Shown here piece after piece: positions 42,897 through 50,485 of a stretch of 64,000 nucleotides of DNA. Each line of letters opens with the position of its first letter. The stretch's first letter is position 1. A program made the position numbers and the translations under genes. The stretch comes from Bacillus sp. FJAT-28004. GTDB lineage: Bacteria; Bacillota; Bacilli; Paenibacillales; Paenibacillaceae. The notes under the pieces are model-generated. The model was not told the DNA's origin, ran no database searches, and saw only the letters and a program-made list of their open reading frames with translations. Location: contig NZ_LGHP01000001.1 in assembly GCF_001280845.1 (NCBI RefSeq), positions 4,505,777 through 4,569,776 of the forward strand. The letters are read 5' to 3'.

Positions 42897-44513
42897 CTAT
42901 TTGTGACGTGATGTCAGCGCACGAAGCAGCTCTCTAAGCTGCGCTTGCGAGGAGATCGGGTCGTAGCCGCAAAACATTTCAGGCTGGTTAAGCAGGTAGA
43001 CCTGTTTATGCCGAACGGCCTTAAGTTCCTGCCAGCGAGGGGAACGAAACAAACGATCAACGTGTCGCTGATCACCCGGATACGAAGGCAATGCTGTAAT
43101 GAAAATATGGTCCGCGGGATAAGATGCAATGGCCTCGATATCTACTTCCACATAACCGCGTGTGGAAATGCCTTGTTCCAGCAATTCTGAGGGAGGCCGA
43201 AATCCGAGATCATCATAAAGAATTTGGCAGCCTCTGCCGTAACTGCTGCTGCAGCAATAAGCTTTGCTCGTATCAATCTCCCATACAATTGCGGTACCCC
43301 GACAGCCAAGCTCTCGATCAAGCCTATGGTTGCTCCGGATGATCAACTGATCGTAGTATGCAAGCCACGCTTCCGCTTTCTGTCGTCTGTCCACAATGTC
43401 GGCAATCATAAGGAACTGTTCGCGCCAGTTCATCGTCATAAAAGGCAATTCCAGCACTGGCGCGAGAGGAAGCAGGCTCTTATTCACCTCTGCCGCGCTG
43501 TAGCTGATAATCACATCAGGCCTGGCGGCAGCGATCGCTTCATAATATGTCGAGGGGGTTTGTCCGTATGGATTAAACTTCTGACTGGTGTCTACAAGCA
43601 ATTTTTTACTTGAATACTCCAGCCAGGAGGTGTAGACGCCAAGCTCTGGGATGATGCCTAGCGCCATCAGGCTTGCCGTATGATTTAGATTCAGTGCAGC
43701 GATTCGCTTGTGCTTGCGTTGATAAGCGGTTGGGGAAAGCCCGACGGCTTCTTTGAATTTGCGGCTTAAATATAAGCCCTCCTTATAACCGACTTCTTGT
43801 GCGAGAGTATTCAGGTCAGGAGCTCCGACTAAGATGCGGCGCTGAGCGCTGCGAATTCTCAACAGGGTCAGATAGGCATTGAAGGTGCGCCCTGTATTTT
43901 TGCGGAAGGTACGTGAGAAATGCTCTTGGCTTACATTGGCCTGTTCAGCCATTTGTTCTCTCGTCAGGTCTTTATTATAATGCGTCTCCATATAATGCAG
44001 CGTTTGTTCAAGCCAGTAAATGGATGGTTGCTTCATGGCTGACAGCTCTTGGTACAGTTCTTCCAGGAGCTCAATCCATAGCTGCTGCGTCCGAAACGGA
44101 CCGCTTAGTTGCGGCTCTCTCCAGACTTTCTCTAGTTCGCCAGCCAGTCTTAAGATTCCGACAAGGCAGCGATGCAGCGGCTCAGGATGAAAGAGACCTC
44201 GTTGCTCGGAGCCATCCGCAGTCAAGCAGCGGTATGTAATCTGGATTCCACGCAGCGAGGTGGATGGCTTCAATTTTAAACGTTGGCCGGAATCACATAG
44301 AACGACGCTTCCACGGGATATCTCATACTGCTGATCGTTGATATATAACAAGGCTTCACCGCTCCACACGATGAGAATACGCGGAAGGGACTTTGCTTCT
44401 TCATAGGAGCTGTCTAGCAATTCAGTATCCAATCTAGTTATTCGGACGGGCATATAAAATAAATGCGGAGTAAGGGACATTTCTTCGCAAGCAGTGGGGG
44501 ACATATTCAGCAT
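42897..44513 (-). CDS. Btr-like AraC regulator fused to a siderophore-binding domain
   Basis: The 538-residue protein has an N-terminal cupin-like region (1-150), an AraC double helix-turn-helix at about 170-270 (LTREQMAEQANVSQEHFSRTFRK and LAQEVGYKEGLYLSRKFKE) and a C-terminal periplasmic-binding-like domain at 275-535. The last domain resembles the binding protein encoded next door, as in B. subtilis Btr, which activates siderophore uptake on sensing the ferric siderophore inside the cell. A Fur-box-like site precedes it. The start has GGAAAG upstream. Confidence 0.88.
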   Translation of the reverse strand: MLNMSPTACEEMSLTPHLFYMPVRITRLDTELLDSSYEEAKSLPRILIVWSGEALLYINDQQYEISRGSVVLCDSGQRLKLKPSTSLRGIQITYRCLTADGSEQRGLFHPEPLHRCLVGILRLAGELEKVWREPQLSGPFRTQQLWIELLEELYQELSAMKQPSIYWLEQTLHYMETHYNKDLTREQMAEQANVSQEHFSRTFRKNTGRTFNAYLTLLRIRSAQRRILVGAPDLNTLAQEVGYKEGLYLSRKFKEAVGLSPTAYQRKHKRIAALNLNHTASLMALGIIPELGVYTSWLEYSSKKLLVDTSQKFNPYGQTPSTYYEAIAAARPDVIISYSAAEVNKSLLPLAPVLELPFMTMNWREQFLMIADIVDRRQKAEAWLAYYDQLIIRSNHRLDRELGCRGTAIVWEIDTSKAYCCSSSYGRGCQILYDDLGFRPPSELLEQGISTRGYVEVDIEAIASYPADHIFITALPSYPGDQRHVDRLFRSPRWQELKAVRHKQVYLLNQPEMFCGYDPISSQAQLRELLRALTSRHK

Positions 44514-44561
44514 TCACTCTTTCCGGATGATAATAAATCCATCGACTTCCATCATTATAAC

Positions 44562-44576
44562 TGATAATGTTTCTCA
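44562..44576 (-). promoter_or_regulatory. Fur-box-like site upstream of the Btr-like regulator
   Basis: TGATAATGTTTCTCA (plus-strand reading) matches the Fur 7-1-7 consensus at all but two informative positions. It lies about 50 nt before the regulator's start. Confidence 0.6.
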
Positions 44577-44607
44577 ATTACAACAAATGAGGCTCTTCCA
44601 GAAAAAA

Positions 44608-44645
44608 AAAGAGCTGCAAAGGATTGACCCTTCAGCAGCTCTTTA
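44608..44645 (-). terminator. Terminator of the small Sm-like gene
   Basis: AAAGAGCTGC / GCAGCTCTTT with an inner AAGG/CCTT stem lies 25 nt after the stop codon, and the minus strand continues with a run of T residues. Confidence 0.8.
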
Positions 44646-44669
44646 TCTTAAGCGATCTATGATTAGAAA

Positions 44670-44903
44670 TCAGAACAATGGACTAGGAATGCTGCAGCCA
44701 GGAAAGGGATTAACATCCTGGATCGTATTAAAGGGGTACTGTTTAGTAGCAAATTGGCTTTGATACAAATATTCTTGCACAACTAAATTGCTGCCGGTAA
44801 TGCTGCATAAAACCCCCGTTACACCTTGCCCATTCACCAATGATACACCGACAGGCTGGCCGATTAATCCGAGTGCCTTCGAATACCACGACATTTGAAG
44901 CAT
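44670..44903 (-). CDS. Small protein with Sm-like (LSM-type) pattern
   Basis: The 77-residue protein has no signal peptide. The pattern IGQPVGVSLVNGQGVTGVLCSITGSNLVVQEY, then NTIQDV, resembles the Sm1 motif of Hfq/LSM-type small beta-barrels. I infer this from pattern alone. Function is unknown; spore-coat or RNA-related roles are both conceivable. The start at 44903 is set by GGAGGTGAT 6 nt upstream. It is a single-gene unit with its own terminator. Confidence 0.6.
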   Translation of the reverse strand: MLQMSWYSKALGLIGQPVGVSLVNGQGVTGVLCSITGSNLVVQEYLYQSQFATKQYPFNTIQDVNPFPGCSIPSPLF

Positions 44904-44970
44904 AAAATAATCACCTCCACCATCCATTGTATGTTAGACATTCGTGGAGGGTAACTGAGGTGAAGTTCGG

Positions 44971-46131
44971 TTACTTACATGCCTCTGCAAAAATACGAGC
45001 AATCTGCTCGCTGTCCGCTTCTCTATAGACATGATCATGATAATGGGGCTTATGAATATCCTGCCACCCTTTTTCTATAGCTCTTTTATAATACTGTAAG
45101 GCACGTTCCTTCTCACCGGTTAAATAGAATAAGCAAGCTGCATTCCAATAAAGTGCGGCATCTCCATTCCAATCCCAGCCCTGATCAAGTGCTTGTGCAT
45201 AGCTCCAAGCCGCTCGTGCATAGTCTCGATCTACGCCATATCTCGTATCTCCGCGCATATAATGGTTACCATTGACAAGGAGATTATTTAAAGGGAGGTT
45301 CCACCCAAACAGAACGGGGAAGTCAATCAGAAGCTTGAACCCTACTGCTAAAGCTGTTCGCTGCGAGCCTATATTGCTAGACCAACATTGCCAGCCAACC
45401 CTTGCTATACCTCGCATCTTGGCGAGTGCCAGCGCGCCTAATGCTGTCTTTCGCGCCCATCCATTGCCGCGATAGTGTTCATCTGTTTCAATGCCGAACT
45501 CACACTCATCCCCGACTACCCAATCTGTAAGGCACCAGCTGATGATGGCCTGACCTTCATCGGTATCTTGAATGGCAACACACCCGAAACCGCTCTCCTC
45601 ATAAGCTTCCAAGGAAGACCAGCCTCCTTGGATTTCGCGTATGACTCCATCTAGCCCAATTAAGTCTTGCCTCCTAAGCAAGCTGCCATTTACCGGAAAA
45701 ATATGATCAGCAAGCTTTGTGTCTATTACATCTAGATCGTGGGTAAAAGTCATTCGGCCGCTTCGTAAAGGCAATAGATCTTTCATCACCAGACTGAGCA
45801 TGTTTTCCCATTTCTCTTCTGAAGGATAGAACAGTACATAATCCAACCGTCCGATCGCCGCAAGCTTCGGCAATAGTTCCTCTTTAAACAGCTGGTTAAC
45901 TTCCTCAAAAAACAAATGGTTCTCAGGGCTGCCGCCTAGAAAAATACCTTGAGGGCTTGTTAATACAGCAGTTGCGCTGTCAATGGACATGAAAACTCTA
46001 CCGTGCAAAACACCCTTAATGACACCTTGTATCGATAAATGATGCTTCAAAGCTCCGAAAAGCTCTGCTGCTTTAGTAAACTGTTCGCTAGCAAGTTCCG
46101 TTCCTTGATTCATGGTTTTGGACTCAAACAT
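44971..46131 (-). CDS. GNAT family N-acetyltransferase with C-terminal repeat extension
   Basis: The 386-residue protein has an N-terminal domain of about 130 residues, a central GNAT domain at about 140-270 with FGIETDEHYRGNGWARKTALGAL (the acetyl-CoA loop R-G-x-G-x-A), and a C-terminal stretch of about 100 residues with a TPR-like unit (YWNAACLFYLTGEKERALQYYKRAIEKGW). The acceptor substrate is unknown. GGGAGG lies about 9 nt before the ATG. A short leader frame and hairpin lie upstream, suggesting attenuation. Confidence 0.85.
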   Translation of the reverse strand: MFESKTMNQGTELASEQFTKAAELFGALKHHLSIQGVIKGVLHGRVFMSIDSATAVLTSPQGIFLGGSPENHLFFEEVNQLFKEELLPKLAAIGRLDYVLFYPSEEKWENMLSLVMKDLLPLRSGRMTFTHDLDVIDTKLADHIFPVNGSLLRRQDLIGLDGVIREIQGGWSSLEAYEESGFGCVAIQDTDEGQAIISWCLTDWVVGDECEFGIETDEHYRGNGWARKTALGALALAKMRGIARVGWQCWSSNIGSQRTALAVGFKLLIDFPVLFGWNLPLNNLLVNGNHYMRGDTRYGVDRDYARAAWSYAQALDQGWDWNGDAALYWNAACLFYLTGEKERALQYYKRAIEKGWQDIHKPHYHDHVYREADSEQIARIFAEACK

Positions 46132-46156
46132 TTCTGTATTTCCTCCCAGAAGCTGA

Positions 46157-46192
46157 TGAGAGGTTTATCCAACTATAAATATAAACCTCTCA
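46157..46192 (-). promoter_or_regulatory. Leader hairpin upstream of the acetyltransferase gene
   Basis: A perfect 12-bp inverted repeat (TGAGAGGTTTAT / ATAAACCTCTCA, 12-nt loop) lies 26 nt upstream of the acetyltransferase start. On the minus strand its 5' arm and the start of its 3' arm are inside a 20-codon leader frame, so translation of the leader would disrupt the stem. Confidence 0.55.
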
Positions 46193-46227
46193 CATGCTTT
46201 TTGATTTGTTTGTACGTATTCAAACAT
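46165..46227 (-). CDS. Possible 20-residue leader peptide
   Basis: An ATG at 46227 (another at 46230) preceded by AAGGAG opens a 20-codon frame ending at 46165, inside the leader hairpin. Its first residues, MFEYVQTNQ, resemble the start of the acetyltransferase, MFESKTMNQ, so a partial duplication is also possible. The strong ribosome site and the overlap with the hairpin support a regulatory leader. Confidence 0.4.
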   Translation of the reverse strand: MFEYVQTNQKACERFIFIVG

Positions 46228-46438
46228 CATCACTCCTTTTAACGTAGTAGAGGCCAAGCTCTAGGATGCTGTCATATTTATGTCTACATTCATTATGAAT
46301 AGCTCATACAAGCGAAGCAAGGTGAAGTTTATTTATATTTAAACATTACAGATCAGAGTTCTAATAGCCAACTTAGCAAAAAATATCAAAAACAGACCTC
46401 TTTCATCTGCTATTCTAATGTCAAAGGAGGGCGCCCCT

Positions 46439-47323
46439 TTGAGCACTCACGACATCATTCAAAAAAGTATTCAATACATGGAAAGCCATCTTCAGGAAGA
46501 GATTACGCTGGAACAAATAGCAGCACACGTTGGTTTTTCTCTATATCATTTTCATCGTTTATTCCGGAAGGAAGTGGGCATTAACATTGCGGATTATTTG
46601 AGAAGCCGTCGACTCTGTTATGCATCTAGACTGCTTCTATACTCCGAGGAATCCATCATAAATATTTCGCTTTACTGTCATTTTGAAAGTCAGGAAGCAT
46701 TTACAAGAGCTTTCAAAAAAATGTACAGCATGCCGCCGGGCCGTTACCGTAAAGTATTTACACCACATACGCATACCACATTAGGAGGAGATAGGATGAA
46801 ACAAGCTTCATCTGTGAAAGACTGGTTTCTTACTGGAAGTCACCCTCAAAACTATGAGATGGGAGTAGATCGCAGTATTGTTCATCAAGGCAATGCATCT
46901 GGGTACTTGAAGGCACTCACTCCGGAGGAGCCAGAACAATTTGCTACGATGATGCAACAATTTAAAGCTCAAAATTATATCGGACGGAGAATGCGGTTCA
47001 CAGGTTTTGTGAAGACAAGTGGGGTAGAGGAGTATTGCGGCTTGTGGATGAGAGTAGACAATCAGGCACAGGATGTACTTCAATTCGATAACATGAATAA
47101 CAGGAGGATTTTCGGTGATACTGGCTGGAATCATTACGCTATTGTCCTCGATATTCCAGAGAATAGCGCGAGCATATCAATCGGAGTTCTGCTTATGGGT
47201 AAAGGACAGGTGTGGGTGGACAGCTTCAAGTTTGAAGAGGTAGACCTTAGCGTGCCTACGACCAACCTGGAGATAGAGAGCGAAATACTGGATGGTCCGT
47301 CTAATCTGTCATTCGAAGAATAG
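46439..47323 (+). CDS. AraC regulator fused to a beta-sandwich effector domain
   Basis: The 294-residue protein has an N-terminal AraC domain (residues 5-105; LEQIAAHVGFSLYHFHRLFRKE, SLYCHFESQEAFTRAFKKMY), a short linker, and a C-terminal domain of about 160 residues. That domain (RMRFTGFVKTSG...LWMRVDN...GWNHYAIVLDIP...VWVDSFKFEEV) looks like a carbohydrate-binding beta sandwich. The TTG at 46439 with AGGAGG 8 nt upstream is chosen over an ATG seven codons earlier that overlaps that site. A strong internal ribosome site at 46783 precedes Met120. Confidence 0.85.
   Translation: MSTHDIIQKSIQYMESHLQEEITLEQIAAHVGFSLYHFHRLFRKEVGINIADYLRSRRLCYASRLLLYSEESIINISLYCHFESQEAFTRAFKKMYSMPPGRYRKVFTPHTHTTLGGDRMKQASSVKDWFLTGSHPQNYEMGVDRSIVHQGNASGYLKALTPEEPEQFATMMQQFKAQNYIGRRMRFTGFVKTSGVEEYCGLWMRVDNQAQDVLQFDNMNNRRIFGDTGWNHYAIVLDIPENSASISIGVLLMGKGQVWVDSFKFEEVDLSVPTTNLEIESEILDGPSNLSFEE
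46783..46798 (+). promoter_or_regulatory. Internal ribosome binding site and ATG within the AraC gene
   Basis: AGGAGG at 46783-46788 stands 7 nt before an in-frame ATG at 46796, exactly at the border between the AraC domain and the effector domain. It could produce the effector domain alone (175 residues). Confidence 0.5.
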
Positions 47324-47457
47324 TTCAAGGTAGAATAGATTCATCTTAAGATTCCAGGGATTGACATAATTTGTGAATAATCATATAATACCAAGTAAAT
47401 AAGTTGGAATACTGTTAGATATGGACAAATAACGAAGCATGTAAAGGAGAATACAAA

Positions 47458-47901
47458 ATGGCTGTTCAAACTTTTAAAGCGAGTGCTCATTTGCAAGAGG
47501 GAGTAAAAGTGATAACCAAATCTAGACATTTCGAACTAACCATAGATGAGCCGAAAAGCTTGGGTGGAACGGATACAGGGATGAATCCAGTCGAAGCACT
47601 TCTTGCTTCCTTGGGAGCTTGCCAATCTATTGTTGCTAGAGTCTATGCACCCAAGTTTGATGTGAAACTCGATGATTTCAGCGTAGAGGTAGAAGGCGAT
47701 ATTGATCTTGATGGATTTTTCAATAAATCCGATGTCCGTCCTGGTTACTCTGATATCCGCTATACGTTCCGAATCAAAACCGATTCACCAAAAGAAAAGG
47801 TCGAGGAGTTTGTGAAATTTCTGGAGAGCAAATGTCCAGTAGGCGATACAATCGCAAATCCAGTTAACGTGAAATTAGAAAGCATCATTATCGATAATTA
47901 A
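47458..47901 (+). CDS. OsmC family protein
   Basis: The 147-residue protein has the OsmC/Ohr-like fold with the two reactive cysteines in SLGACQS (about Cys53) and ESKCPVGDT (about Cys124). Such proteins reduce organic hydroperoxides with thiol cofactors. It belongs to the YhfA-like OsmC subgroup rather than clear Ohr, judged by GTDTGMNPVEALLASLGAC. AAAGGAG precedes the ATG. Monocistronic. Confidence 0.9.
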   Translation: MAVQTFKASAHLQEGVKVITKSRHFELTIDEPKSLGGTDTGMNPVEALLASLGACQSIVARVYAPKFDVKLDDFSVEVEGDIDLDGFFNKSDVRPGYSDIRYTFRIKTDSPKEKVEEFVKFLESKCPVGDTIANPVNVKLESIIIDN

Positions 47902-48098
47902 TCGAAGCTTATCGTTATCATAGATCGTTTATACATAAAAGATAAAGTAGGCCGGGTTTCTTTTCTATGAATAAAGGAAACATTTAACTTACTAGAAGTG
48001 TTAGTTGCTCAAACCTTGCTAATTCATCGAAGATGCAGTCTCTAATCGATGCTCTTGTAAATGCTGGAGCGAAATATACAAATGTTTAACAAGTAAAG

Positions 48099-48143
48099 CA
48101 GCCGAACTCTTTTTCCTAATGGAAGTAGAACTCGGCTGTTTTT
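48099..48143 (+). terminator. Terminator-like hairpin
   Basis: CAGCCGA / TCGGCTG with partial inner pairing is followed by TTTTT. It lies after the putative gene remnant rather than after osmC itself. Confidence 0.6.
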
Positions 48144-48178
48144 ATACCATGATAGGAACGAATAACAAAATAACAATA

Positions 48179-48207
48179 TTGTCATTATCCTCACAAACTG
48201 ATATAGT
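48179..48207 (+). promoter_or_regulatory. tetR-family gene promoter
   Basis: TTGTCA (48179-48184) and TATAGT (48202-48207) are spaced exactly 17 nt, about 60 nt before the regulator's start. Confidence 0.65.
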
Positions 48208-48266
48208 AAGCTAAAAATCACCGAGAGGGGGATAGTGCTGAGCAATAGAATCATTCTGCAAATCGG

Positions 48267-48893
48267 ATGAAGAATGCTTGCTCGCTGCCCAATATGACAA
48301 ATGATCTTCCATTGAATAAGGAAACGATTTTAGATGCAGCCGAACAGGTGCTTAGGCGTTACGGACCCGATAAAAGCTCGGTTGTGGATGTAGCTAAGGT
48401 GCTGCAAGTAAGCCATGGGACACTGTATCGCCATTTTGCCAGTAAAGCTGCATTGCGTGAAGCGGTAACCGGGCGTTGGCTCGAGAGATGCATCGCACTT
48501 CCATTAGAAGCGATAGCTAATCAAACCGGAGGCAGCTCTTCAGAGCGCTTGCGTTTATGGATGGAAACGCTCATCCGCAGCAAGCGAAACTATGCTGCCA
48601 ATGATTCAGAGATGTTTGCGATGTACGCGGCTGTCACCGTAAATGCGGTTGAAATGATCACCGATCATGTTCAACGCTTGATCGGGCAGATCGCACAGAT
48701 TATTGATGAAGGGATTCGATCGAGCGAATTCAAGTCTGGACATGCGGAGAGCCTAGCTAAGGCAGTCTTTTACGCAACGTCGAAATTTCATCATCCCGCA
48801 CATGCCAATGAATGGTTGGCAGAAAACACGGATGCGGAGTTCGATATCGTATGGAATCTACTGCTTAGTGGAATCCTATCATTTAATAAGTGA
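48267..48893 (+). CDS. TetR family transcriptional regulator
   Basis: The 208-residue protein has a TetR-type helix-turn-helix (ILDAAEQVLRRYGPDKSSVVDVAKVLQVSHGTLYRHFASKAAL) at about residues 18-65 and a helical ligand-binding domain. The ATG at 48267 overlaps the stop of an 11-codon frame that begins with a GTG behind GAGAGGGGG (48235-48270), so translational coupling is possible; an internal ATG at 48294 is an alternative start. It is likely to control the short-chain dehydrogenase gene downstream. Confidence 0.88.
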   Translation: MKNACSLPNMTNDLPLNKETILDAAEQVLRRYGPDKSSVVDVAKVLQVSHGTLYRHFASKAALREAVTGRWLERCIALPLEAIANQTGGSSSERLRLWMETLIRSKRNYAANDSEMFAMYAAVTVNAVEMITDHVQRLIGQIAQIIDEGIRSSEFKSGHAESLAKAVFYATSKFHHPAHANEWLAENTDAEFDIVWNLLLSGILSFNK

Positions 48894-48960
48894 ACGTATG
48901 AAGGCCCCTTATGATGATTTTTAATCAGAGGGGCTTTTCTATTTTTCGCTAAATGAAATG

Positions 48961-49010
48961 ACAAATATTAAATACTGTCACTTGATATTTGTTTGTATGG
49001 CGAATATAAT
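48961..49010 (+). promoter_or_regulatory. Promoter and inverted-repeat operator of the SDR gene
   Basis: TTGATA (48982-48987) and TATAAT (49005-49010) are spaced 17 nt. An inverted repeat ACAAATAT (48961-48968) / ATATTTGT (48985-48992) overlaps the -35 box, a suitable place for repression by the adjacent TetR protein. Confidence 0.6.
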
Positions 49011-49044
49011 CAAAATATAAGTAAGCACATTCCTAGGAGGGAAA

Positions 49045-49791
49045 ATGATGCAAAACAAATTGGCTGGGAAAGTTGCTTTGGTAACGGGGGCGTCTAGAGG
49101 GATTGGACGGGAAATTGCTGAGAAGCTAGCAAGTCATGGCGCGAAGGTTGTAGTGAATTTCGCGAGCAACCCTAGTAAAGCTGAGGAAGTAGTGAATGGT
49201 ATTAACCGTTTAGGTGGTGAAGCAATAGCCATTCAAGCTGACATAAGTATCGTGGCGGAAGTAGAGGTTATGTTCAGCAAAACATTAGAAGCTTTCGGGC
49301 AAGTCGACATCCTTGTTAATAACGCGGGTATTATGATTACGAAACCTATAGCCAATATGACGGAGGAAGACTTCGACAAGCAATTCGCTATTAATGTGAA
49401 GGGCACATTTTTTGCTTGCCAACAAGCGGCATTGCATATGAACCGCAACGGGCGAATTATCAACTTCTCAACCTCGGTTATTGGTTCAATGTTTCCAACC
49501 TACAGCGTTTATGCAGCAACGAAAGGAGCTGTTGAACAGATAACTCGCCAGCTAGCGAAGGAGCTTGGTCCAAAAGGCATAACCATTAATGCAATCGCAC
49601 CTGGTCCTGTTAACACAGAGCTCTTTAAGGTGGGCAAAACAGAGGAGCAAATAGCGGGTATTGCAAGTATGAATGCGTTCGGAAGACTGGGTGAGCCTGA
49701 GGATATATCGGGTGTGGTGCTGTTTTTGTCAGGTAGGGAATCACAGTGGATGACAGGTCAGACTATTCGGGTGAATGGCGGGTTCGTTTAA
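49045..49791 (+). CDS. Short-chain dehydrogenase/reductase, FabG-like
   Basis: The 248-residue classical SDR has the NAD(P) motif TGASRGIG near residue 15, NNAG near residue 92, a catalytic Ser around 140 and YAATK (Tyr about 155, Lys about 159), and closes with WMTGQTIRVNGGFV. It uses NAD(P)H to reduce a carbonyl; the substrate is unknown. Its promoter holds an operator-like repeat, and a TetR gene stands directly upstream, so it is probably the regulator's target. GGAGGG precedes the ATG pair. Confidence 0.92.
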   Translation: MMQNKLAGKVALVTGASRGIGREIAEKLASHGAKVVVNFASNPSKAEEVVNGINRLGGEAIAIQADISIVAEVEVMFSKTLEAFGQVDILVNNAGIMITKPIANMTEEDFDKQFAINVKGTFFACQQAALHMNRNGRIINFSTSVIGSMFPTYSVYAATKGAVEQITRQLAKELGPKGITINAIAPGPVNTELFKVGKTEEQIAGIASMNAFGRLGEPEDISGVVLFLSGRESQWMTGQTIRVNGGFV

Positions 49792-49820
49792 GAGAGAGGA
49801 TGGTTTTTGTTGTGAAAAAA

Positions 49821-49866
49821 AAAGACGAGTCCGTTCAGCAGCGTGTGCGGTACGGACTCGTCTTTT
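49821..49866. terminator. Bidirectional terminator
   Basis: A 14-bp perfect stem AAAGACGAGTCCGT / ACGGACTCGTCTTT lies between the convergent SDR and SET genes, with flanking A- and T-tracts. Confidence 0.85.
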
Positions 49867-49908
49867 GTTAGGCCATGAAGCTTAGAATAAGGGCTGACAG
49901 TTCACTTG

Positions 49909-50298
49909 CTATTTTTCGTCCTCATTCACTTTCTCATCAAACCACATAGGATCATCGTTATCGACGTTATAGTTGATAAGCAGCTCTTCGCCAGCTTTTA
50001 CGTCCGAGTAAGTAAAGAAGTTTACGACATGATTGTCAAAATCAAGATCGTGATACGCATTTGGGGTATAGGAATGGTTGAATAACATGCCGTATCCAAG
50101 CAAGATAGCAGTGTGATTAGCACCATACTCAAACACATAGTCAGCAAGCATGGTCTTCTCTATATGCTCATGCTCCTCGTTCGGAAAAGGAATGACCGGG
50201 GCTTCATGGAACAGAACGCCTTTTGCAATATCAACCTTCGCAAATACTCCTCTATTAAACTCTCCGTCGCTAAGCTTAGAAGTCTTTACCTCAATCAT
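49909..50298 (-). CDS. SET domain-containing protein
   Basis: The 129-residue protein is a minimal SET domain: RGVFAKVDIAKGVLFHEAPVIPF at the start, LGYGMLFNHSYTPNAYHDLDF in the middle (the NHS..PN cofactor motif) and AGEELLINYN near the end. SET domains transfer methyl groups from S-adenosylmethionine to protein lysine; the bacterial target is unknown. It lacks the pre-SET and post-SET zinc regions. The start at 50298 fits AGGTGA upstream; a GTG three codons earlier is an alternative. Confidence 0.85.
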   Translation of the reverse strand: MIEVKTSKLSDGEFNRGVFAKVDIAKGVLFHEAPVIPFPNEEHEHIEKTMLADYVFEYGANHTAILLGYGMLFNHSYTPNAYHDLDFDNHVVNFFTYSDVKAGEELLINYNVDNDDPMWFDEKVNEDEK

Positions 50299-50485
50299 GT
50301 TAGTCACCTACGCGTTCTTTAGTCTAAGGAGCTCATTATCATTGTATCAAAGCTCGCTCACCTTAGGTAATATATCAATATAATGAGTAAATAGCCAGCG
50401 ACTTAGGGAAACGTTATTTAATATCCGTACATCATTATGGAAACATTTATTATTTTTAGCCCGTTTAAGTTAAGAGGTGATGATG

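Larger units (their letters stand above)
47902..48266. other. Intergenic region with possible gene remnant
   Basis: About 365 nt. At 48033-48089 a short frame ending TAA (MQSLIDALVNAGAKYTNV) reads like the tail of a lost alpha/beta-hydrolase gene, but nothing in frame upstream extends it, so this is weak. A terminator-like hairpin (48099-48143) and the tetR promoter (48179-48207) follow. Confidence 0.4.
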
